Origin: Streptomyces sp. SCL15-4
GTDB lineage: Bacteria > Actinomycetota > Actinomycetes > Streptomycetales > Streptomycetaceae
Length of the DNA stretch: 64,000 nucleotides
Assembly (NCBI RefSeq): GCF_033366695.1
Contig: NZ_JAOBTQ010000001.1
Coordinates: 992,001-1,056,000 of the forward strand
Direction of reading: 5' to 3'
Below the pieces are notes generated by a model. The model made no database searches. It had not been told where the DNA came from and saw nothing but the letters and a program-made list of their open reading frames with translations. Made by a program: the position numbers and the translations under genes. Below, piece by piece: positions 1 to 8,267 of the stretch (position 1 is the first letter of the stretch; each line of letters opens with the position of its first letter).

Positions 1-1
1 G

Positions 2-226
2 CTCGAGCGGATCATCTCCGTCGACGCGTTCTCCGAGGCGCTGAACAACCCCCTGCTCGCGCCCCGTCTGTTCGGGCCCGCCACCTTCTCCCCGGAGGGC
101 TGGGAGATCATCCGGCGCACCCACGGCTTCTCCGACCTGGTGCACCGCAACCTGCCCGAGGACAAGGGGCGTTACGTCGTCTCGCTCGGCCGGAGCGCGA
201 CCGAGGCCCGGGCCGCGCTGGACTGA
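2..226 (+). CDS. C-terminal end of an unrecognised protein (5' truncated by window)
   Basis: An open frame enters from the left window edge and ends at a TGA. The 74 visible residues begin LERIISVDAF and end TEARAALD. Codon use is typical of the other genes here, with G or C in almost every third position, and no overlapping frame looks as good. I do not recognise the family: the fragment has charged and aromatic residues (GWEIIRRTHGFSDL), no membrane segment and no cysteine. It converges with the small minus-strand gene that ends 9 bases later. The missing upstream part would be needed to name it. Confidence 0.6.
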   Translation, partial: LERIISVDAFSEALNNPLLAPRLFGPATFSPEGWEIIRRTHGFSDLVHRNLPEDKGRYVVSLGRSATEARAALD

Positions 227-234
227 GACCGGGC

Positions 235-495
235 TCAGTCCCCGGCTCGCGCGTGGAGGCGCAACGCCTCGGCTGCGGCGCGCAGTTGCCCCGCAGCCGT
301 GGCGCAGGCGGCGGCCTGCCGGGCCAGGGTCGGGCGGCTCCACTCCGGGGCCGCCGGAGCGCCGGCGAGCGTGTCCGCGGTGGCCCGCAGCCGCCGGGCG
401 TACTCCTCCATCAGCTCGGCGTCCGACCGCAACGCCTCGGCGCGGTCCAGGAGTTCGGTGTCGGAGGACGTGACTTCGGGGGACTCGGTCACCAT
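235..495 (-). CDS. Small helical hypothetical protein (86 aa)
   Basis: The 86-residue product is rich in Ala, Leu, Glu and Arg and is probably all alpha-helical. It runs from a charged N-terminus (MVTESPEVTSSD) through heptad-like stretches (ELLDRAEALRSDAELMEEY) to an Ala-rich second helix; a WP or W-x-G turn is absent, so it is not a clear WXG100 protein. The ATG is preceded by GGGAG at a good distance. It lies 28 bases downstream of the hydrolase/decarboxylase-like gene on the same strand and may be co-transcribed with it. Function unknown; the helical hairpin shape suggests a protein-protein interaction role, which is inference. Confidence 0.6.
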   Translation of the reverse strand: MVTESPEVTSSDTELLDRAEALRSDAELMEEYARRLRATADTLAGAPAAPEWSRPTLARQAAACATAAGQLRAAAEALRLHARAGD

Positions 496-523
496 GGCGG
501 ACTCCCGTGGGGGTGTGGGTGCG

Positions 524-2692
524 TCAGCGCGGCAGGACGGCGCCGGCGCTGCGGTGGAGCATGAACTGCGGGGAGGCCAGGACCAGTCGGGGGCTGGCCG
601 TGGCGATGCCGAGCCGGCGCAGGGGCCCGGCGAGGGGTTCGGCCGCGCCGGTGTCCAGCCGCAGTCGGATGCCGCCGCCGCTGTGCAGCCGCAGCCCGCC
701 GTGGGCCCGGACCAGGGTGCGGACGGTGCTCTCGCCCCGGCGGCCGTAGAGGATCCAGTCGGCCTCGGGGCAGCGTGCGCCGGGCCCGAGGCGGCCTTCG
801 ACGGCGAGGCCGAGGTCCGGGGCGCGGACGGCGAGGTCCCGGCCCGTCAGCCTGGCCTCGGCAGGCGCCCGGAACGCGGGCTGGCCCCAGACCTCCCGGG
901 CGACGGTCCGGGCCTCCTCGGTGGTGACGGCGAGGGAGAGGACGTAGCGGCCGGTGCGCCTCAGGTCGGCCCGGCGCAGCAGGTCGAGGACGACGTCGTA
1001 GGGGCGCGGCCGCCACAGGTCGTCCACCAGCACGGAGAGGGCGATCTCGGTGTACGGGCCGATGGTGGTGCAGCGGTGCTCGTACAGCGACAGCACCGCC
1101 AGCGCGTGCCGGCCGAGCCGGCTCGGTGTCATCCAGGTGACGCCGGGCAGCAGGGCGCGGGCGGTGTCGGCGTCGACGGGGAAGCAGAGGTGGGCGGCGG
1201 AGGAGTCGTAGTAGCGCACGGGCACGTCGACCGGGCCGGCCGTGGTGGGCACCGAGGTGGTGGGCAGGGTGAGGAAGGGATAGCCCTCGGGCGGGTTGGC
1301 GCGGTCCTTGAGCTGGTATGCCTGGGTGCGCACGACGGGGCCGCGATAGGGGGTGAGGGCCTCGTCGACGCGCTCGCGGGCCTCGGGAACGACGGTCCGC
1401 AGGTGCTCGATGTACTCGTGGAGCATGTGGCAGAGCGGGAACTCGTGGGTGGGTCCGGTGTAGTCGACCTCGTACCAGTTCGGATGCGGGTCGAACGCGG
1501 AGCCCGCGCCGCGGCCGTCGAGGACGGGCACGATGTCGTGCTGGTTGGTGATGCTGGCGACCCAGGTGCGCGGGTCGGCGGGTTTCTTGGTGTCGACCGG
1601 GGAGCCGACGGCGACGACGTGGGTGACGCGGTAGGTGCGGCAGAACTCCTCGCTCTGGGCGAGGTTCATCACGGCGATCCCGCCCTCGCTGTGCCCGATC
1701 AGCGCGAGGTCGGCGCCGCGCGGGATGCCGTAGTCCCGCAGCGCGAGCAGGATCGCGCGGGTGTACGGCGAGTCGGGCATGAACAGGTTGCGCCAGGCGC
1801 CGATGAAGTCCTGCGGGGAGTCGGTGCGGGGGCGGCCGGGGGCCATGCCGGGCGCCTGGAGGACGTAGCGGACGACACCGTCCGGGCCGCGCACGTTCTG
1901 CAGCAGGATCCGTCCGTCGGTGGAGAGCATCTCGATGTTGCGCAGGAAACCGAGGAAGGACCCCTTGGTGGCGATGACCTGCCGTTCCTGGTCGGTGAGG
2001 CCGACGGGTTCGGCGGCACCCTCGCCGCGGTCCAGGCCCGCGAGGTGGGCGGCGCTGACGCCGTGCAGCGGGTCGGCGGACAGTTCGCGGCCGGTGGCCA
2101 GCGCCCAGCCGGTCTCGTCGTTCTTCGGGTCCTCGTCCAGCAGGGCACGGATGGCGAGGAGTTCGGCCATCAGCGGGGCCAGCCCGGACAGCGCGCGCTG
2201 CGCTCCCTGGTCGCGGAACAGGGCGCGCAGGGCCCGTACGGCCGCCAGGTCCTTGTCGGCGGTGACGGCCTCGGTCAGCCGGCGCATCCCGGGATCGCGC
2301 ACGAACTCGGGGTGGTCGACCAGGACGGCGGCGATCCGCAGCCGCAGCGAGGTGACCGCGACCAGCGCGGCCAGGCTCTCCCGGCCGAGTGCCTCGCCGG
2401 CGGCGCCGAGGACGTGGCCGACGCCCTTCGGCGCGGTGATCGCGGAACCGCCGAGGCCCTGTTTGCTGGTCAGGGCGCGCAGCATCGCCCACCGGGCGGC
2501 CAGGCCGGTGCGGGGGCGGCGGCGCGCGGAGGCGGTCAGTGCGGGCCCGAACAGCGTGGTGCTGGTGCGCTCGGACACCGCGCGGATGCCCTCGGCCACC
2601 TCCACGACGTCCCGCGCGCAACCGCGCAGCAGGTCCCTGGCGTCCCGGCCGTCCGGCGCGGGCCGTCCGGGCGCGGTGCCGTCCGCTCGCAT
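524..2692 (-). CDS. Alpha/beta-hydrolase fused to an acetoacetate-decarboxylase-like domain
   Basis: The 722-residue protein has three parts. Residues 1-240 are helical and unassigned. Residues about 270-440 form a lipase-type alpha/beta-hydrolase with the nucleophile elbow GHSEGG at 333-338 (Ser335); candidate acid and histidine lie in NQHDIVPV (383-390) and around HEFPLCHMLHEY (416-427). Residues about 490-722 resemble the acetoacetate decarboxylase fold (VPVRYYDSSAAHLCFPVD, then a typical YTEIALSVLV strand), a fold also used by non-decarboxylating relatives. No signal peptide is seen, so it is probably cytoplasmic. AGGGAG lies before the ATG. Likely substrates are esters or acyl compounds; coupling of hydrolysis with a keto-acid step is inference. 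The hydrolase call is firmer than the C-terminal call. Confidence 0.75.
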   Translation of the reverse strand: MRADGTAPGRPAPDGRDARDLLRGCARDVVEVAEGIRAVSERTSTTLFGPALTASARRRPRTGLAARWAMLRALTSKQGLGGSAITAPKGVGHVLGAAGEALGRESLAALVAVTSLRLRIAAVLVDHPEFVRDPGMRRLTEAVTADKDLAAVRALRALFRDQGAQRALSGLAPLMAELLAIRALLDEDPKNDETGWALATGRELSADPLHGVSAAHLAGLDRGEGAAEPVGLTDQERQVIATKGSFLGFLRNIEMLSTDGRILLQNVRGPDGVVRYVLQAPGMAPGRPRTDSPQDFIGAWRNLFMPDSPYTRAILLALRDYGIPRGADLALIGHSEGGIAVMNLAQSEEFCRTYRVTHVVAVGSPVDTKKPADPRTWVASITNQHDIVPVLDGRGAGSAFDPHPNWYEVDYTGPTHEFPLCHMLHEYIEHLRTVVPEARERVDEALTPYRGPVVRTQAYQLKDRANPPEGYPFLTLPTTSVPTTAGPVDVPVRYYDSSAAHLCFPVDADTARALLPGVTWMTPSRLGRHALAVLSLYEHRCTTIGPYTEIALSVLVDDLWRPRPYDVVLDLLRRADLRRTGRYVLSLAVTTEEARTVAREVWGQPAFRAPAEARLTGRDLAVRAPDLGLAVEGRLGPGARCPEADWILYGRRGESTVRTLVRAHGGLRLHSGGGIRLRLDTGAAEPLAGPLRRLGIATASPRLVLASPQFMLHRSAGAVLPR

Positions 2693-2927
2693 CCGACGCT
2701 CCCTCGGCTAGACGACATGGGGAGGTACCGGGGCCGGACCGGCGGGCACGGCCCCGCTCCCATGGTCGGCCCGCAGGACCGCGTCCGCACCTTCATCCAT
2801 CCAGGTAGAGGATGCCGCCGGGTGCCGTACTGCCCGCCGAGCCTGGGCTCGACGGGCATACGGCTGCCACATAATCCCCGCACATGACCCCCTGTACTCC
2901 CCCGCCTCTCCTCGCGGGAGGCGCGCC

Positions 2928-3920
2928 GTGACCCTGTCCCCCGAACGCCCCGAGGGCCTGGGCGTCCCGCTCCCGGACACCGTCCCGGTCGGGCTGCCGC
3001 TGCGCGCCAACACGCTGCTCCTGATCGTGGTGGCCCCGCTGGCCGTGCTGGCGCTGGCCCTGCCCGTCGCCCTGGCCGGCGGCTGGGGGCCGCGCTGGTA
3101 CGACGCGGTCCTCGGCGCCGGGATGTACGCGCTGTCCATCATGGGCATCACCGCCGGCTACCACCGGCACTTCACCCATCTGTCGTTCAAGGCGAAACGG
3201 CCGCTGCGGATCGCCCTCGGCATCGCGGGCGGCCTCGCCATGGAGGGCCCGGTGACCCTGTGGGTGGCCGAGCACCGGCGCCACCACCAGTACGCGGACC
3301 GGGCGGGCGACCCGCACTCGCCGTGGAAGTACGGCACCACCCGGCGGGCGCTGCTCAGAGGGCTGTGGCACGCCCAGGTCGGCTGGTTCTCCTCGCCGAT
3401 CCGCTCCCACTACCCGCGCTACGCCCCGGACCTGCTCGCCGACCCGGACGTGCGCCGCCTGGACCGCTGCTATCCGCTGACCATCGCCGTCTCGCTGGCG
3501 CTTCCGCCGGCTCTGGTCCTGGCGGCCACCCAGGACGGGCGGTCGGCGCTGGTCACGTTCTTCTGGGCGAGCCTGGTGCGGTACGCCGTCGTGCACCATG
3601 TCACCTGGTCGGTCAACTCCGTGGCGCACGCCTTCGGTCCGCGCCACTACAGCACCCGTGACCAGTCCCGGGACGTGCCCTGGGTGGCCATGCTGACCTT
3701 CGGCGAGGGCTGGCACAACCTCCACCACGCCGATCCCAACAGCGCCCGGCACGGCGGGCTGCGCGGCCAGCCGGACCTCACGGCGTGGCTGATCGCCCGC
3801 TTCGAGCGGTGGGGCTGGGCGTACGACGTGCGCTGGCCGGACGGACGGCGGATCACCGCACGGCTGCGCGCGGAGGCGGCCGGGCGCCGGGTGCCGCACC
3901 GTCAGCTGCCGGTGAAGTAA
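2928..3920 (+). CDS. Membrane acyl-CoA delta-9 fatty acid desaturase
   Basis: The product introduces a double bond into saturated acyl-CoA chains at a di-iron site in the membrane, using electrons from ferredoxin or a reductase. All three histidine boxes of the stearoyl-CoA desaturase family are present: HRHFTH at 79-84, EHRRHH at 115-120 and HNLHH at 263-267. Hydrophobic segments at about 28-50, 58-76 and 185-225 match the usual membrane topology, and 330 residues is the normal length. The GTG start is chosen because GGGAGG lies six bases upstream. It converges on the DUF4239 gene with a 19-base overlap of the two 3' ends. The ferredoxin reductase near 13.3 kb could supply electrons, but that is only proximity. 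Confidence 0.92.
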   Translation: MTLSPERPEGLGVPLPDTVPVGLPLRANTLLLIVVAPLAVLALALPVALAGGWGPRWYDAVLGAGMYALSIMGITAGYHRHFTHLSFKAKRPLRIALGIAGGLAMEGPVTLWVAEHRRHHQYADRAGDPHSPWKYGTTRRALLRGLWHAQVGWFSSPIRSHYPRYAPDLLADPDVRRLDRCYPLTIAVSLALPPALVLAATQDGRSALVTFFWASLVRYAVVHHVTWSVNSVAHAFGPRHYSTRDQSRDVPWVAMLTFGEGWHNLHHADPNSARHGGLRGQPDLTAWLIARFERWGWAYDVRWPDGRRITARLRAEAAGRRVPHRQLPVK

Positions 3921-4651
3921 CGGGAGAACGGCGTCGAGTCCACGGCGAACAAGCCGTTGAAGGGCTGGTTCAGCTCGAAGACCAGCAGCACGGTGAAGGT
4001 GATGAGCGCCGTCAGGCCCATCACCATCACCACGTGGGTGACGCTGCGCTGTACGCCGAACAGGAACATGAAGGCCACGGTCAGCAGGCCGCCGACGATC
4101 AGCCCGAACCACAGCACGGGTGACAGGGACTCACCGACGTCCGCCTCCCGGCCGCGCCGGGCGTCGTCCAGGGCACTGAGCTGGGCCAGTGCCTCCTGGA
4201 GCGTGGCCTGCTGGGCGAGAGTGGCGCCGGCCGGGACCTGGCCGGCCGCTCTCAGGTCTTCCAGCAGGTCCCAGCCGCGCCGGCCCGGCGGCTGTCCGAC
4301 GGTCATGGCGGGCCACTCCTCGGACACGACGTGGTGCGCGTACGCGTCCACGGCGTCCCTGGCACGTTCGCCCGCCGGCGCCGGCAGCCCGGCGGAGAGC
4401 AGCCGGATCTGGTGGGCGGCGCTCGCCTCCGCCTGCACATGCTCCTCCGCGGCGGACCGGGCCTCCCACACGGCCACCAGCGACAGACCGAGCACGAGCG
4501 CGTAGAGCACGCTGACCATCATGGCGATGTACTCGGCGACGTCCTCCCTGGGTTCGTCGTCCGGGGCCGGGGGCCAGAAGCGGTGTTTGATCACCACGAC
4601 GCCCGCGGCGACCACGGCGATCCCCAGAACGATGGCGAAGGTCTCGATCAT
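3902..4651 (-). CDS. DUF4239 (bestrophin-like) membrane protein
   Basis: The 249-residue protein has a short N-terminal membrane helix (IVLGIAVVAAGVVVI), a second helix after an acidic stretch (YIAMMVSVLYALVLGLSLVA), a long soluble helical segment of about 110 residues, and two C-terminal helices (VLWFGLIVGGLLTVAFMFLF and VMVMGLTALITFTVLLVF). It ends with the family pattern LNQPFNGLFAV. This arrangement is that of actinobacterial DUF4239 proteins, sometimes compared with bestrophin channels; the function is not established. AGGAG precedes the ATG. Its 3' end overlaps the desaturase 3' end by 19 bases, so the two transcripts would be antisense at their tails. Confidence 0.85.
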   Translation of the reverse strand: MIETFAIVLGIAVVAAGVVVIKHRFWPPAPDDEPREDVAEYIAMMVSVLYALVLGLSLVAVWEARSAAEEHVQAEASAAHQIRLLSAGLPAPAGERARDAVDAYAHHVVSEEWPAMTVGQPPGRRGWDLLEDLRAAGQVPAGATLAQQATLQEALAQLSALDDARRGREADVGESLSPVLWFGLIVGGLLTVAFMFLFGVQRSVTHVVMVMGLTALITFTVLLVFELNQPFNGLFAVDSTPFSRYFTGS

Positions 4652-4730
4652 CGGCGTGGTCTCCTGTCGTCTGGAGGTGCTCGGTCCGGGAACGGGGGCG
4701 GGAGTGCGGGCGGACGGGCGAGGTCGGCGA

Positions 4731-7037
4731 TCACTTGCCGATGCGCCGGGAGCCGAGCAGCGCGGCGGCGAGGGCGGCGGGGATCAGCAGCAGGAACAGC
4801 ACGGCGAGCAGACCGAGCCCGGTCGGCCGCCCGCCGGGCCGGAGGAACCGGGACATGATGGACGGGGCGCGGGGGGCCGCGGTGGGACGCCGGGTCGGGG
4901 GGTGGGGCCGGGGGTTGGCGGGGGTGGTGGACTGGCCGCCGGTGGTTTGACCTCCGGTGGACTGGCCGCCGGTGGACTGGCCTCCTGTTGCCTGACTGCC
5001 GGTGGATTGGCCTCCCGTTCCCTGGCCGCCGGTTGCCTGGCCTCCCGTTGCCTGGCCGCCGGTGGACTGGCCGCCGGCTGCTTCGCCTCCGGTGGATTGA
5101 CCGCCTGGTGCCTGGCCGCCGGTGCCTTGACCTCCCGTTGCCTGGCCGCCGGCTGCTTCGCCTCCGGTGGTCTGGCCCTGGCCTGCGGTGGCGCCGCCTT
5201 GACCGGCCGTGGCTCCGCCTTGACCGGCCGTCGTGCCGGCGACCGCTCCCGCTGTGCCGCCACCGGCCGCCGTTCCGGCGCCACCGGCAGCGGTCCCGCC
5301 GCCACCGGCCGCCGCCGCGCCTGCTCCGCCGACCGCCGCCGCACCGGCCGCCGCTGCTCCCCCGCCGGCAGCCGCCGCCCCGCCAGCCGCCGCGCCCGCT
5401 CCTGCGGCTGCGCCGCCGCTGCCCCGGCACCCGCAGCGGCACCGGCACCAGCACCAGCACCAGCACCAGCACCAGCGGCGGCTGCCCCGGCGGCGGCACC
5501 CCCACCGGCTCCCGCACCCGCGCCAGCCGCCACGCCTGCTCCCGCCCCGGCACCTGCGGCAGCACCGGCTCCTGCTCCTCCGGCACCGGCACCGGCACCG
5601 GCACCGGCGGCAACACCAGCACCCGCACCCGCGGCGACACCAGCACCGACACCGGCCGCGCCCGCACCGGCAGCCGCACCAGCTCCCGCCCCGGCCACTG
5701 CTCCACCACCCGCTCCCGCCACCGCACCGGCGGCAGCACCCGCACCCGCAGCAGCACCAGCACCAGCACCAGCCCCGGCCACTGCTCCACCACCCGCCCC
5801 CGCCGCGCCGCGGCACCGGCGGCGGCACCCGGACCCGCGCCGGCGACCGCACCAGCACCGGCCGCCGCGCCGCCCCCGCGGCTGCGCCGCCGCCCGCCCC
5901 CGCGCCGCCGGCACCGGCACCGGCGACCGCGCCGGGCACGGGCACGCCGGGCGCGGGCACGCCCGGGGCCGGCGCACCGGGCAGTGGCAGCGGTGGGGGC
6001 GGCGGGAAGACCACTCCCGGTGGAATCGGCAGCACCGGGGGGGCGGGAGGCGGCACCGGGGCGGGCGGCGGCGGGGGTGGAGCGGGGAAGGGCGGGGGTG
6101 GGGGTACGGGGACGAAGGTCGGGGGCGGCGGCGGTACGGGGACGGGGGTCGGCGTCGGCGGTTCGGGGAGCGGGGGCGGAGGAGGCGGAGGGGGCGGGTA
6201 CAGGGTGAAACCGCCTGGTCCCCAGGCCTTGAGCTTCGGTGGCCACTCGGGGCAGCCGTCGGGCCGGAGCGTGGTGAGCCGGTCGGTTCCCTTGACGTGT
6301 CCCTCGCTGACGTACTCCCCCGGGGGCCGCTCGACGATCGCCACGCACCGCGCCGTCACGCCCGGTTCCAGGCTCGGGACGGTGTTGTCGCCCGTCGCGC
6401 AGACGATGGCGGGCGGCTGGAGGACCGGGTCGGTGAGCCGCAGGTCGTACACCGTGCGGTTGCCGGTGTTGGTGACGTCGTAGAAGACGGTGGCCCGGCC
6501 GAGGAGCAGGGCGCCGTCGGGGATCTCGCCGCCGGTCGTCACGGTCTCGGTCAGCGACAGCCGTCCGCCGACGCCGGTGTATCCGGAGCGGGCCGCCGCC
6601 CGGGACTCGTAGCCGAGCGAGGGGACGCTGCCGACGGCGGTGACGTCCGCGATCCAGGTGCCCTCGCGCGCGGTGGACCACGCGGTGCAGGTCGCCGTGT
6701 CCAGGCCGCGGAGCATGGGGAGGTGATCGCCGCCGCCGGGGCAGCGGATGACGGCGCCGGGCAGGCCGGGGTCGCTCACCCGGACGTCGTAGAGGTCGGC
6801 CCCGGTGCGGTTGATCAGGCGGTACGTCTTCACGAGCGGGTGTCCGACGCGGATGCCGGGCCGGGTCGCCGCCGTACCGGCCCGGGTGTTGACGGTGACC
6901 TCCAAGGCGAGGCCGTGGGTGCCCGCGCCGTCGGCGACGGCGCGGTCCACCGCTCCGGCCGACACGGCCATGATGAGCGGCAGCACCGCGGGGAGACGGG
7001 TCCCGACGGCCCGTCCGCATCCCCCTAGGACTCCCAT
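4731..7037 (-). CDS. Secreted Pro- and Gly/Ala-rich surface protein with TGGQ repeats and C-terminal anchor; repeat region changes frame
   Basis: Numbered from a GTG two codons upstream, the single continuous frame gives 770 residues: a signal peptide (about 11-38), two DUF11-like beta domains (about 45-265, each with paired Cys), a Pro-rich stretch (282-360), a Gly/Ala-rich zone, about twenty four-residue repeats of TGGQ type (620-705), and a C-terminal membrane helix (LGLLAVLFLLLIPAALAAALL) followed by a basic tail. This is a cell-wall-spanning, membrane-anchored design. Residues about 392-540 read as Cys/Trp/Arg-rich nonsense, whereas another frame of the same strand reads clean Gly/Ala there, so indels in the repeat are likely (see findings). 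No clear ribosome site precedes the ATG; it sits just after an AT-rich stretch. Confidence 0.7.
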   Translation of the reverse strand: MGVLGGCGRAVGTRLPAVLPLIMAVSAGAVDRAVADGAGTHGLALEVTVNTRAGTAATRPGIRVGHPLVKTYRLINRTGADLYDVRVSDPGLPGAVIRCPGGGDHLPMLRGLDTATCTAWSTAREGTWIADVTAVGSVPSLGYESRAAARSGYTGVGGRLSLTETVTTGGEIPDGALLLGRATVFYDVTNTGNRTVYDLRLTDPVLQPPAIVCATGDNTVPSLEPGVTARCVAIVERPPGEYVSEGHVKGTDRLTTLRPDGCPEWPPKLKAWGPGGFTLYPPPPPPPPPLPEPPTPTPVPVPPPPPTFVPVPPPPPFPAPPPPPPAPVPPPAPPVLPIPPGVVFPPPPPLPLPGAPAPGVPAPGVPVPGAVAGAGAGGAGAGGGAAAGAARRPVLVRSPARVRVPPPVPRRGGGGWWSSGRGWCWCWCCCGCGCCRRCGGGSGWWSSGRGGSWCGCRCGRGRCRCWCRRGCGCWCCRRCRCRCRCRRSRSRCCRRCRGGSRRGGWRGCGSRWGCRRRGSRRWCWCWCWCWCRCRCGCRGSGGAAAGAGAAAGGAAAAGGGAAAAGAAAVGGAGAAAAGGGGTAAGGAGTAAGGGTAGAVAGTTAGQGGATAGQGGATAGQGQTTGGEAAGGQATGGQGTGGQAPGGQSTGGEAAGGQSTGGQATGGQATGGQGTGGQSTGSQATGGQSTGGQSTGGQTTGGQSTTPANPRPHPPTRRPTAAPRAPSIMSRFLRPGGRPTGLGLLAVLFLLLIPAALAAALLGSRRIGK

Positions 7038-7156
7038 GAACACGTAAATAGGATTAACAGGGCGGTAAGGGAGGCGAGATTCGCTCCACGCCGATCACGG
7101 GGTGTAATTGTATGAAGATCACTCCGGTGGCCGCGCGCCAGGCGCCGGGCCGCCGT

Positions 7157-7615
7157 TCAGTCGCCGGGCATCAGGCCCGCCGCGACCGTCGCGCCCAGTT
7201 CCCAGCACGCCTCGGTGTCGGCCTTGCCCGGCTCGCCGGTGACGGTCACCGGGTCGGCCGCCCGGCGCCAGCCGAGGCCCGTGGTGATGGTCTCGACGGC
7301 ACGGACGGCGCCGGTGACGTCGTTGCCGCCGTGGACGTAGTAACCGAAGGGACGGCCCCTGGTCCCGTCCAGGCAGGGGTAGTAGACCTGATCGAAGAAG
7401 TGCTTGAGCGCACCGGACATGTAACCGAGGTTGGCGGGCGTGCCGAGCAGGTACCCGTCGGCCTCCAGCACGTCGGAGGCGGTGGCCGACAGGGCCGCCC
7501 GGCGGACGACGCGGACGCCCTCGATCTCCGGTGTCGTGGCGCCCGACACGGCGGCTTCGAACAGCGCCTGGCAGTTCGGCGACGGCGTGTGATGGACGAT
7601 CAGCAGGGTAGGCAC
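7157..7615 (-). CDS. Flavodoxin-fold NAD(P)H-dependent FMN reductase family protein
   Basis: The product starts with the flavodoxin beta1 strand and phosphate loop (PTLLIVHHTPSPNCQALF), has a second FMN-contacting loop (LLGTPANLGYMSGALKHFFDQ) and a third (GYYVHGGNDVTGAVRAVETI). These are the usual FMN-binding features of the family that also includes WrbA-like quinone reductases. I chose the GTG that sits directly before PTLLIVHH because the twelve codons further upstream are basic and not conserved-looking, and AAGG precedes this GTG. About 152 residues, cytoplasmic. It lies on its own and is divergent from the decayed methyltransferase. The electron acceptor cannot be told from sequence. 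Confidence 0.82.
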   Translation of the reverse strand: MPTLLIVHHTPSPNCQALFEAAVSGATTPEIEGVRVVRRAALSATASDVLEADGYLLGTPANLGYMSGALKHFFDQVYYPCLDGTRGRPFGYYVHGGNDVTGAVRAVETITTGLGWRRAADPVTVTGEPGKADTEACWELGATVAAGLMPGD

Positions 7616-7686
7616 ACCCGGCACCTTGCCGTGCGTCCGCCGTCGGCGCAAACGACGGACGGCGCCGGGCGGCGCGAGGAGTCGCG

Positions 7687-8197
7687 ATGACCGAGGGAAA
7701 CCACCGGGCGCCGGATGCCGCGAACCGGACGCCGGCCGCCGTGATGTCCGACGCGCTGGGCCTCGGCGTCTCGCCGGTCATGGTCGAGCCGGCCGCCCGG
7801 CAGGTCCCCGGGGCCGGGTTCCGGCTCGCCGGCATCCGCGGCACGGCACTCGCGGAAGCCTCCGTCGACGCCGTGTGCGCGTGCTTCTCGCTGCTCCAGA
7901 TGTCACGCGCCGAACAGGCGGCCGTCATCGCGCAGCCGGCGCGCGCGGTACGGCCCGGCGGCCTCGTCGCGCTGGCCACCGTGCCCCTGGACGCGGAGGA
8001 CCCGACGGCCTCTTCAGGGGACAGCCGGCCCGGCTGGCCGGCTTCGGTACGCGGGCGTTCGGCGACCTGGTGACCTGGTGACCGGCGCCGGTCTGACGGT
8101 GCCGGCCGAGGAGTGCGCCCGCTTCACCCCGGACTTCCCCGAGGCCATGCCCGAACCGCAGCTGTTCCCGCGCGCCCGGCGTCCCGCGGACCGGTGA
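7687..8197 (+). pseudogene. Decayed SAM-dependent methyltransferase
   Basis: The first 110 codons read as the middle of a class I methyltransferase: LGVSPVMVEPAARQVPG (motif I/post I region), then the ASVDAVCACFSLLQMSR motif II region and RAVRPGGLVALATVPLD (motif III). The expected N-terminal glycine-rich SAM loop (DLGCGTG type) is missing. The frame then runs into a stop about 125 bases early, while the next frame continues in family style (VTGAGLTVPAEECARFTPDF ... FPRARRPADR) to a TGA. So there is both an N-terminal deletion and a frameshift near position 8010-8080. No working enzyme is expected unless the frameshift is a sequencing error, and even then the SAM loop is lacking. Confidence 0.75.
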
Positions 8198-8267
8198 GCC
8201 GCATCCCGTCCGGCGTTGTCGGCGGCCTCGGCTAGAGTTGCGGCTCCGCAGCGAACGGGAGACGACA

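Noticed and set aside
299..2887. A plus-strand open frame of about 860 codons antisense to the hydrolase fusion
   Set aside because: Gly/Ala/Val/Gln-rich shadow with no ribosome site; the minus strand has clear domains and codon bias.
4900..5230. Short regular repeats that could suggest a CRISPR array
   Set aside because: They are 12-base units coding TGGQ/ATGGQ in the surface protein, with no spacers.
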